This document shows positions 56,872-64,000 of a stretch of 64,000 nucleotides of DNA, in pieces. Source of the DNA: Desulfobacillus sp041396245 (GTDB lineage: Bacteria > Pseudomonadota > Gammaproteobacteria > Burkholderiales > Rhodocyclaceae); NCBI GenBank assembly GCA_041396245.1, contig JAWKYW010000001.1, positions 62,001 through 126,000 on the forward strand, given 5' to 3'. Numbering within the stretch: position 1 is the first letter of the stretch; every line of letters begins with the position of its first letter. Under the pieces are notes generated by a model. It worked only from the letters and a program-made list of their open reading frames with translations, made no database searches and was not told the DNA's origin. The position numbers were made by a program, and so were the translations under genes.

Positions 56872-57104
56872 GCTTCTTCCCGCAAGTCGCGCAGAACGTT
56901 GCGGCTTGGCTCGCGCCAGGCCGGCAGGCGCTTGCGCAACGCGGCAAGTTCTTTCAGCGGGAGCGGCTTTTTGGGTGGCGCTAGGGGCGTGATGCGCGCC
57001 ACCGGCTGCCCGTGGCGGGTGATGACCAGCTCCTCGCCGCCGACCACATCGCCCAGCAACTCGCTCAGGTGGGCCTTCGCCTCGGCCAGGCTGACGGAAC
57101 GCAT
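56868..57104 (-). CDS. Phd/YefM-family antitoxin
   Basis: A 78-residue antitoxin. The N-terminal Phd fold is MRSVSLAEAKAHLSELLGDV, then GGEELVITRHGQPVARITPL. The C-terminal tail (KELAALRKRLPAWREPSRNV) would wrap the PIN toxin. TAGGAG lies eight bases upstream of the ATG. A palindrome and a sigma-70 promoter are directly upstream, fitting autorepression by the toxin-antitoxin complex. Confidence 0.9.
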   Translation of the reverse strand: MRSVSLAEAKAHLSELLGDVVGGEELVITRHGQPVARITPLAPPKKPLPLKELAALRKRLPAWREPSRNVLRDLREEA

Positions 57105-57116
57105 GACAAGCTCCTA

Positions 57117-57136
57117 TTGACCAGAATATTGGTCAA
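57117..57136. promoter_or_regulatory. Palindromic operator of the toxin-antitoxin/exporter operon
   Basis: TTGACCA-GAATAT-TGGTCAA: two perfect 7-base arms around 6 bases. It sits just after the -10 box and just before the antitoxin ribosome-binding site, where a bound complex would block transcription start. Confidence 0.75.
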
Positions 57137-57165
57137 ATTATAGGCGGTCGACGGGCTGTCGGCAA
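57137..57165 (-). promoter_or_regulatory. Sigma-70 promoter of the toxin-antitoxin/exporter operon
   Basis: On the minus strand TTGCCG (57165-57160), exactly 17 bases, then a perfect TATAAT (57142-57137). It begins four bases after the hydrolase stop codon, and transcription would start within the palindrome at 57117-57136. Confidence 0.75.
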
Positions 57166-57169
57166 GGCG

Positions 57170-57961
57170 TCAGGCGATGAAGCCGCGCAGGGCGTCGAGC
57201 ACGGCGTCGGGGTATTCGGCCATCAGGGCGTGGCCGCTGCCCTCGATGGGGGCGATGCGGGCGTCCTTCATGGCGGCGGCCAGCTTCGGCGCGCCGCGCG
57301 GCGAGGTCATCAAATCGCGGCTGCCGACGACGAGCAGCGCCGGGCACTGCGCCGCCGCCGCTGCTTCCATTCCACGCTGGTAGGCGTTGCAGGCGTTGAG
57401 GTCGTTGAACAGCACCCCGGGCGCGGCGCGTTCCATCAGGCGCAGGCTGGCGCCCATCAGCCACAGGCCGGGCACGGTGTTGCCGCCGAGGGCGCCGCGC
57501 GGGCCGTGCGACCAGACGTTCACCATGCCCTCGGCCTTGGGCCGCGCCTCGCGCGCCGCCGTGAGCAGGGCCTCCGAGACCGGCATCGGCACGGCCGTGC
57601 CGACCAGGGCGATCCTCGTCACCCGCTCCGGATAGCGCGCGGCGGCGTCGAGGGCGATCAGCGACCCCATGCTGTGGCCGACCAGCGTTGCCTCCTGCAC
57701 GCCGGCCGCATCCAGCAGCGCGACGATCCAGTCGGCCTGCGCCTCCACCGTCGGCAGCAGCGGGCCTTCCGAGCGGCCGTGGCCGGGCAGGTCCACCGCC
57801 AGCACCGAAAAGCCGTGGTGGGCGAACCAGCGGCTCTGCAGGCCCCACACGCTGTGGTCGTTCTCGGCGCCGTGGATGAAGGCGACGGTCGGCAGTTCCG
57901 GATTGAAGGGTTTGCCGCCGGTGTAGGCGTAGGTTTTGTCGCTATTGACCGTGAATTCCAT
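57170..57961 (-). CDS. Alpha/beta hydrolase
   Basis: A 263-residue alpha/beta-hydrolase-fold protein. VAFIHGAENDHSVW is the oxyanion-hole segment, VGHSMGSLIAL the nucleophile elbow (Ser97), and VVGSRDLMTSP carries the acid. GSGHALMAEYPD holds the catalytic His. The substrate is not known. It lies two bases after metY on the same strand, so they are cotranscribed, but a role in methionine synthesis is not shown. Confidence 0.85.
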   Translation of the reverse strand: MEFTVNSDKTYAYTGGKPFNPELPTVAFIHGAENDHSVWGLQSRWFAHHGFSVLAVDLPGHGRSEGPLLPTVEAQADWIVALLDAAGVQEATLVGHSMGSLIALDAAARYPERVTRIALVGTAVPMPVSEALLTAAREARPKAEGMVNVWSHGPRGALGGNTVPGLWLMGASLRLMERAAPGVLFNDLNACNAYQRGMEAAAAAQCPALLVVGSRDLMTSPRGAPKLAAAMKDARIAPIEGSGHALMAEYPDAVLDALRGFIA

Positions 57962-57963
57962 GA

Positions 57964-59271
57964 TCAGGCCTTCTGGGAAGCGCGCAGGCCGGCTTCCAGG
58001 TCGGCGATGAGGTCGCCGGCATCTTCGAGGCCGATCGACAGGCGCACCGTGCCTTCGTGGATGCCGGAGGCGCGCAGGGCCGCGTCGGACATGCGGAAGT
58101 GGGTGGTGCTGGCCGGGTGGATCACCAGCGACTTGGCGTCGCCGACGTTGGCCAGGTGCGAGAAGACGCGCAGCGTCTCGATGAACTTGCGCCCGGCGAG
58201 TTTTCCACCATGGGGTCCGCCCTTGAGCACGAAGCTGAACACCGAGCCGCAGCCCTTCGGCAGCAGCCGCTGCGCCAGGGCGTGGTCGGGGTGGGTTTCC
58301 AGTTCGGGGTAGGACACCGACTCCACCGCCGAATGCGCGGCGAGGTGGGCGACGACCTTGCGGGTGTTGTCGACATGGCGCTGCATGCGCAGCGGCAGCG
58401 TCTCCATGCCCTGCAGCAGCTGGAAGGCGGTCATCGGGCTCATGCAGGCGCCGAAGTCGCGCAGGCCCTCGCGCCGCGCCCGCAGCAGGAAGGCGGCGAC
58501 GGTGGATTCCTCGGCGAAGTCCATGCCGTGGAAGCCTTCATACGGTTCGGTCAGGGTCGGGAATTTGCCGGACTTTTCCCAGTCGAATTTTCCGCTGTCG
58601 ACCAGCAGGCCGCCGATGGCGACGCCGTGGCCGCCGAGGAACTTGGTCGCCGAGTGGAAGAGCAGGTCGGCGCCGAGTTCGAAGGGGCGCATCAGGTAAG
58701 GCGTGGTGAAGGTCGAGTCCACCATCAGCGGCAGGCCGGCTTCATGGGCGATCTCGGCCACGTGCGGCACGTCGAGTACGTCGAGGCCGGGGTTGCCCAG
58801 CGTCTCGCCGAACAGCAGGCGGGTGTTCGGCCGGATGGCGGCGCGCCAGGCGTCGAGGTCGCGCGGGTCGACGAAAGTGGTCTCGATGCCGAAGCGCGGC
58901 AGGGTGTACTCGAGCAGGTTGTGCGAGCCGCCGTAGAGCGAACGCGAGGCGACGATGTGGGCGCCGGCGCCCATCAGGGTGGCGATGGCGAGGTGCAGCG
59001 CGGCCTGGCCGGAAGCCGCGGCGATGGCGCCGACGCCGCCCTCCAGCGCCGCGATGCGTTCCTCCAGCACGGCGTTGGTCGGATTCGAGATGCGCGAATA
59101 GACGTGGCCGGCGCGCTCCATGTTGAAGAGGGCGGCGGCCTGGTCGGCGTCCTTGAAGACGAAGCTGGTGGTGAGGTAGATGGGCGCGGCGCGGGCGCCG
59201 AATTGCGGGTCGGGGGCTTGTCCTGCGTGCAGGCTCAGGGTGTCGAAGTTGTAGGCGCTGGTTTTGCTCAT
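57964..59271 (-). CDS. metY: O-acetylhomoserine sulfhydrylase (aminocarboxypropyltransferase)
   Basis: A 435-residue PLP enzyme of the Cys/Met metabolism family making homocysteine directly from O-acetylhomoserine and sulphide. The N-terminus FDTLSLHAGQAPDPQFGARA and YSRISNPTNAVLEERIAALE is MetY-like. SATKFLGGHG contains the PLP lysine (Lys210), and the length favours MetY over the ~400-residue MetZ. The ATG at 59271 is chosen because the protein's conserved start is there. I see no SAM riboswitch in the ~100 bases upstream. Confidence 0.9.
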   Translation of the reverse strand: MSKTSAYNFDTLSLHAGQAPDPQFGARAAPIYLTTSFVFKDADQAAALFNMERAGHVYSRISNPTNAVLEERIAALEGGVGAIAAASGQAALHLAIATLMGAGAHIVASRSLYGGSHNLLEYTLPRFGIETTFVDPRDLDAWRAAIRPNTRLLFGETLGNPGLDVLDVPHVAEIAHEAGLPLMVDSTFTTPYLMRPFELGADLLFHSATKFLGGHGVAIGGLLVDSGKFDWEKSGKFPTLTEPYEGFHGMDFAEESTVAAFLLRARREGLRDFGACMSPMTAFQLLQGMETLPLRMQRHVDNTRKVVAHLAAHSAVESVSYPELETHPDHALAQRLLPKGCGSVFSFVLKGGPHGGKLAGRKFIETLRVFSHLANVGDAKSLVIHPASTTHFRMSDAALRASGIHEGTVRLSIGLEDAGDLIADLEAGLRASQKA

Positions 59272-59368
59272 GGACGTATCCGGATTGGAAAGCCCGGCTA
59301 TGGTATGCGGCGGGGGAATGAAAGACAACCGCGCCGGCGTCATTTCTCCGCCTGCACGAAGACGCCGT

Positions 59369-59578
59369 TCAGGCGGGGATGTCGGGCTCGATCATGCGTT
59401 CGAGCTGGGCGATGCGGTCCTTCAGCAGCAGCTTGCGCTTCTTCAGCCGGCGCAGCATGAGGTCGTCGTGGGGCGGGGACTGCAGCAGGCGTTCGATGAT
59501 TTCATCCAGATCGCGGTGCTCGACCTGCAACTCGTGCAGCCTGAGGCGCAACGCGGCGATGTCTTCGGATTCCTGCAT
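59369..59578 (-). CDS. YdcH-family (DUF465) small protein
   Basis: A 69-residue helical hairpin protein. RLRLHELQVEHRDLDEIIER and LMLRRLKKRKLLLKDRIAQL are the two coiled helices typical of the YdcH family, with the characteristic L-x-x-L-K-K-x-K-L-x-L-K-D stretch. Its function is not established. It is 97 bases upstream of metY on the same strand and divergent from the DUF3567 gene. Confidence 0.88.
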   Translation of the reverse strand: MQESEDIAALRLRLHELQVEHRDLDEIIERLLQSPPHDDLMLRRLKKRKLLLKDRIAQLERMIEPDIPA

Positions 59579-59677
59579 TGCCCTATGGTATGCGGCCGCA
59601 AGGTTAAAAACAACAGCGGCGACAGGGTTGAAACGGACGCATGCGCACCCAAGATAGGAGGCATGGAGGTAGCCGAC

Positions 59678-59911
59678 ATGATGATCGTCTTCGACAATCC
59701 GGTGCTGCATGTGGTCGATTACCCGGCGGAACATGCCGTCGAGGTGATCGACAAGCGCATCAACAAGGGCGTCCTGATGCGGGACGGCGCGGCGGAACGC
59801 TTTCGCACGGAGTTGAGGGCGCTCGTCTCGGGCGAACCCGACATCGAGGACTTCGGCGACCTGCTGGAGGAGTACGGTTCGCTGATCACCCAGCCGGCCA
59901 TCTATCACTAA
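59678..59911 (+). CDS. DUF3567 family protein
   Basis: A 77-residue protein matching the betaproteobacterial DUF3567 pattern: MMIVFDNPVLHVVDYPAE, then VEVIDKRINKGVLMRDGAAE, RFRTELRALV and a PDIEDFGDLLEEYGSLITQP ending with H. The ATG at 59678 has GGAGGT seven bases upstream. An ATG at 59663 overlaps that site. Its function is unknown, but its taxonomic restriction supports the betaproteobacterial assignment. Confidence 0.82.
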   Translation: MMIVFDNPVLHVVDYPAEHAVEVIDKRINKGVLMRDGAAERFRTELRALVSGEPDIEDFGDLLEEYGSLITQPAIYH

Positions 59912-59917
59912 CCGCGA

Positions 59918-60097
59918 GTCGGGCTGAAGCCCGACCTGCGGGAAATCCGCTTGTGCTCTTGCAGGTCGGCCTTCAGGCCGGCTGCGGCAGCCCGAGTCGG
60001 GCTTAAGCCGACCTGCGGGAAATCCGCTTGTGCTCTTGCAGGTCGGCCTTCAGGCCGACTGTGGCAGCCCGAGTCGGGCTTAGCCCGACGGACCTAC
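59918..60097. repeat. Tandem array of family B repeats (copies 4 and 5 plus a partial)
   Basis: A unit beginning GTCGGGCTGAAGCCCGACC and continuing with GAAATCCGCTTGTGCTCTTG and CAGGTCGGCCTTCAGGCCG occurs at 59918 and again at 59996, 78 bases apart. A third partial unit begins at 60073. The second unit has lost one base (TTAAGCCGACC) and carries a few substitutions. The last arm contains the azlD stop codon. Confidence 0.88.
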
Positions 60098-60414
60098 AGC
60101 AAAGTCAGTCCCCACAGCACGGCCATGCCCACCGCGATGGTGGCCAGGGTGCTGCGCGTGTAAAAGGCAATGACGAAGCCGGCCAGGGCCGCCGCGGTGC
60201 GCGGGCCGTCGAGCGTGGCCGCCAGCCCCGGCGCACCGGCCAGCAGCTGCGGCGCGATGATGGCGGCGAGGATGGCCGGCGGCACGTAATGCAGGATGCG
60301 CCGCAGCCACAGCGGCAGTTCCCCCTCGCCCAGCAGCGCCAGGAAGGAGAGCCGGGTGGCGAAGGTCGCCGCTCCCAGCGCGGCGATCACGCCCCAGGTC
60401 GCGAGGTCGGCCAT
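60094..60414 (-). CDS. azlD: Branched-chain amino acid exporter subunit, AzlD family
   Basis: A 106-residue small subunit with three to four helices (WGVIAALGAATFATRLSFLA, PPAILAAIIAPQLLAG, ALAGFVIAFYTRSTLATIAV). AzlCD pairs export branched-chain amino acids or similar compounds. It overlaps azlC by 28 bases, so the two are coupled. The last codons (Gly-Leu-Thr-Leu-Leu) are written by an AAAGTCAGTC motif, and the TAG stop lies in a family B repeat. Confidence 0.87.
   Translation of the reverse strand: MADLATWGVIAALGAATFATRLSFLALLGEGELPLWLRRILHYVPPAILAAIIAPQLLAGAPGLAATLDGPRTAAALAGFVIAFYTRSTLATIAVGMAVLWGLTLL
60101..60110 (+). repeat. AAAGTCAGTC motif, copy 9
   Basis: Exact 10-mer antisense to the last codons of azlD, three bases from the family B array, followed by CCCAC. 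Confidence 0.7.
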
Positions 60415-61100
60415 AGTTTTTCCATTGCGATGCCGACGGCGGCGCCGATCAGGGCCGCCGCCATCAGGTTCAGCTTCAGCGGCAGCACCAGAAGGACGGA
60501 AGTCAGCCCCCCCGATGCGGCGGCTGCCGCCATGGCGCGGTTGCGCAGCAGCGGCGCCAGCACGCCGATGAAGGTCAGGGCGACGACGAAATCCATCGAC
60601 CAGTTGGCCGGCACCCGCGCGCCGAGGAAGATTCCCGCCAGGCTGGCGGCCTGCCAGAGCAGCCAGATCGTCGCGGCGAGGCCGAGATAGAACCAGGGAA
60701 TGTCGCGGCGGCCGTCGAGCACCCGCGCCAGGGCGACGCCGAAGGCCTGGTCGGTCAGCAGGTAGCCGGCCAGCCAGCGCGACCGGCGCGATTCGCCGCG
60801 GAACTGCTGCGCCAGCGTGGCGCTGTACATCATGAAGCGCAGGTTGACCACCCAGCCGGTGAGGACGATCACCCAGCCCGGCGCGCCGGCGGCGAACAGC
60901 TGCGTCGCGACGATCTGCGAGGAACCGGCGAAGACCATCCAGGAGAGGGCGAAGGACTGGCCCGTCGTCAGGCCGACGCCGGCCGCCGCCGCGCCGCAGA
61001 CCATGCCGAAGAGCAGGACGCCCGGTGCGAGCGGGATGCAGGCGCGCGCGCCGGCGAGGAGGGCCTGCTGTCTGTCTGGGGCGGCCATGCGAATATTCAT
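60387..61100 (-). CDS. azlC: Branched-chain amino acid exporter subunit, AzlC family
   Basis: A 237-residue large subunit. GARACIPLAPGVLLFGMVCG opens the first helix, and SWMVFAGSSQIVATQLFAAG is the family signature with the conserved Ser-Gln. NLRFMMYSATLAQ and LTDQAFGVALAR follow, with about seven helices in all. The first ATG is used. Another at 61088 is possible, and neither has a clear ribosome-binding site. It is divergent from greB. Confidence 0.88.
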   Translation of the reverse strand: MNIRMAAPDRQQALLAGARACIPLAPGVLLFGMVCGAAAAGVGLTTGQSFALSWMVFAGSSQIVATQLFAAGAPGWVIVLTGWVVNLRFMMYSATLAQQFRGESRRSRWLAGYLLTDQAFGVALARVLDGRRDIPWFYLGLAATIWLLWQAASLAGIFLGARVPANWSMDFVVALTFIGVLAPLLRNRAMAAAAASGGLTSVLLVLPLKLNLMAAALIGAAVGIAMEKLWPTSRPGA

Positions 61101-61114
61101 TGTTTTTCGAACGC

Positions 61115-61120
61115 TATAAT
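61115..61120 (+). promoter_or_regulatory. -10 box upstream of greB
   Basis: A perfect TATAAT in the 48-base gap between divergent azlC and greB, 28 bases before the greB ATG. The -35 region (AATATT/GAATAT near 61091) is a poor match. Confidence 0.45.
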
Positions 61121-61148
61121 TATCTCACCTGAATTGCCGCTCACACCG

Positions 61149-61697
61149 ATGAACAAGGCCTTTGTCAAGGAAGATGCACCCGAGGAGGAGGAGGCCCACG
61201 CCCCCGCCCCGGCGCTGCCGTACGGCACGAAGAACTACATGACGCGCCGCGGCTACGCCCTGCTCAAGGCCGAGCTGGAGCAGCTGGTGAGGGACGAGCG
61301 GCCGGCGCTGGTGCAGGTCGTCTCCTGGGCGGCGAAGAACGGCGACCGCTCCGAGAACGGCGACTACATCTACGGCAAGAAGCGGCTGCGCGAGATCGAC
61401 CGGCGCATCCGCTTCCTCATGAAGCGGCTGGAGACCGCCGTCCTGGTCGACCCGGCCGCGCAGGAGAACACGGCGCAGGTGTTCTTCGGCGCCACCGTCA
61501 CGGTCTGCGACGCCGAAGGCTGCGAGAGCACCTACCAGATCGTCGGCATCGACGAGGCGGACGCCGGCCAGGGCCTGATCAGCTGGATCTCGCCGCTGGC
61601 GCGGGCGCTGCTCAAGGCGCGCGAGGGCGACGCCGTGCGTTTCCAGAGCCCGGCCGGCCCGCGCGAGCTGGAGATCGTCGAGATCCGCTACCGCTGA
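61149..61697 (+). CDS. greB: Transcript cleavage factor GreB
   Basis: A 182-residue factor that rescues backtracked RNA polymerase by stimulating RNA cleavage. The N-terminal coiled coil has the acidic tip (VVSWAAKNGDRSENGDYIYG) with the Asp/Glu pair, and YITPEG-like YMTRRGYALLKAELEQL precedes it. The C-terminal FKBP-like domain ends GPRELEIVEIRYR. An extra Glu/Ala-rich lead (EDAPEEEEAHAPAPALPYGT) precedes the fold. The ATG at 61149 is chosen over the TTG at 61134. Confidence 0.9.
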   Translation: MNKAFVKEDAPEEEEAHAPAPALPYGTKNYMTRRGYALLKAELEQLVRDERPALVQVVSWAAKNGDRSENGDYIYGKKRLREIDRRIRFLMKRLETAVLVDPAAQENTAQVFFGATVTVCDAEGCESTYQIVGIDEADAGQGLISWISPLARALLKAREGDAVRFQSPAGPRELEIVEIRYR

Positions 61698-61705
61698 ACC
61701 GGGGG

Positions 61706-61733
61706 CTTGAAACCCGGCCGGCCGCCCCCATTT
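61706..61733 (+). promoter_or_regulatory. Sigma-32 promoter of htpG
   Basis: CTTGAAA (61706-61712), a 13-base spacer and CCCCATTT (61726-61733) match the heat-shock consensus CTTGAAA-N13/15-CCCCATNT without a mismatch. It starts nine bases after the greB stop and about 30 bases before the htpG start. Confidence 0.85.
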
Positions 61734-61760
61734 CCCTCCCGTCTTCAACCGGAGCGCACC

Positions 61761-63668
<1,908 letters not shown>

Positions 63669-63677
63669 ACAAGCCTT

Positions 63678-63760
63678 GTAGGTCGGGCTTTAGCCCGATG
63701 ACCGAAGGAAATCCCTGTGGGTCAGCGGCGGCTAAAGTCGGCCTGAAGGCCGACCTGCGG
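63678..63760. repeat. REP-like palindromic repeat, family B (copy 6)
   Basis: GTAGGTCGGGCTTTAGCCCG, a spacer with GACCGAAGGAAATCCCTGTG, then GTCGGCCTGAAGGCCGACC. It begins nine bases after the htpG stop and has the same spacer type as the copy at 43367. Confidence 0.85.
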
Positions 63761-63837
63761 GATTGTCGTGAGGGTTGCCATTGAGCGGGGCGGGCGGCTC
63801 GGCTATAGTGCTGCCAACGCATCGACATCGTCCCGCC

Positions 63838-64000
63838 ATGAACAAAGCCAGCGAAGCGCCCGCGGCACACGAGCACCGCCTCACCCTGCCCGAGGTGGTG
63901 GATGGCCTGGTGACCGACGGGCTCATCCCGAAGGGCGTCGGCGAGGCCTTCAAGAAGGAACGGCGCTATTTCAAGGGCGACATCCATCCGCTGGTCGTCA
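63838..64000 (+). CDS. N-terminus of a probable GspE/PilB-type secretion or pilus ATPase (cut by window edge)
   Basis: The first 54 residues of an open frame that runs off the window. MNKASEAPAAHEHRLTLPEV, then VDGLVTDGLIPKGVGEAFKK and FKGDIHPLVV, resemble the N-terminal helical domain found before GspE/PulE-type ATPases, where an HPL segment is common. No nucleotide-binding motif is inside the window, so this is a tentative call. Confidence 0.45.
   Translation, partial: MNKASEAPAAHEHRLTLPEVVDGLVTDGLIPKGVGEAFKKERRYFKGDIHPLVV

Noticed and set aside
57964..59375. SAM riboswitch upstream of metY
   Set aside because: The roughly 100 bases between metY and the YdcH-type gene show no SAM-I or SAM-II core pattern that I can recognise.
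59918..60097. CRISPR-like array
   Set aside because: Units repeat but so does the spacer, and the unit is a palindromic REP-like element. No cas genes are present.

Overview
The window is a continuous, GC-rich bacterial chromosome segment with no rRNA, tRNA, phage or intact insertion sequence that I can recognise. The gene content points to a betaproteobacterium, most likely Rhodocyclales or a near relative. The evidence is the divergent mdh / gntR-sdhCDAB-sdhE-gltA-sucA-sucB-lpd block, a citrate-lyase-like gene between acnB and mdh, a DUF3567 gene, a long-form HisG, and REP-like repeats at gene ends. The species cannot be named from the sequence alone.

Layout. 0-8.5 kb: bioA, a divergent hydroxyacyl-CoA dehydrogenase (hbd), dusC with an overlapping flavodoxin-fold reductase, a single-chain MmeI-like (type IIL) restriction-modification enzyme, an orphan AbrB-type protein and a polysaccharide pyruvyl transferase-like gene. 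8.6-24.2 kb: pyruvate carboxylase, a PAS histidine kinase, an EF-hand protein, an MBL-fold hydrolase, an EAL-like/HDOD protein, hisG-acnA, a GGDEF-EAL protein and a CDP-alcohol phosphatidyltransferase. 24.4-29.9 kb: cold-shock gene and a small winged-helix-like protein, then a protein-quality-control cluster of three Hsp20 genes divergent from cbpA-cbpM, an unknown membrane protein and a DegP/HtrA-type protease. 29.9-47.5 kb: TCA-cycle block, acnB-citE-like-mdh on the minus strand and gntR-sdhCDAB-sdhE-gltA-sucA-sucB-lpdA-zapE on the plus strand. 47.5-57.1 kb: a TumA-like regulator with a truncated toxin remnant, two MFS transporters, a DUF2189 protein, and a MacB-like exporter operon led by a Phd/PIN toxin-antitoxin pair. 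57.2-64 kb: hydrolase and metY, small conserved proteins, azlCD, greB, htpG and the start of a probable GspE/PilB-type ATPase cut by the window edge.

How the parts work together. Pyruvate carboxylase, both aconitases, citrate synthase, malate and succinate dehydrogenases and the whole 2-oxoglutarate dehydrogenase complex are present, so most of the oxidative TCA cycle and its anaplerotic feed lie here (icd, sucCD and fumarase are not seen). The mdh/gntR intergenic region carries a perfect 24-bp palindrome and a second 10-bp palindrome centred 20 bp away, a good operator candidate for the GntR regulator. The chaperone cluster and htpG carry sigma-32-type promoters. Those of hsp20 and cbpA are back to back, and their -35 boxes form one inverted repeat.

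The strongest unexplained signal is a short motif, AAAGTCAGTC, found exactly ten times in both orientations and in both genes and gaps. Chance would give about 0.12 copies. It behaves like a DNA-uptake-type or other genome-wide signal sequence. Several REP-like palindromic families also sit at gene ends, and one of them supplies the TAG stop codon of three genes.
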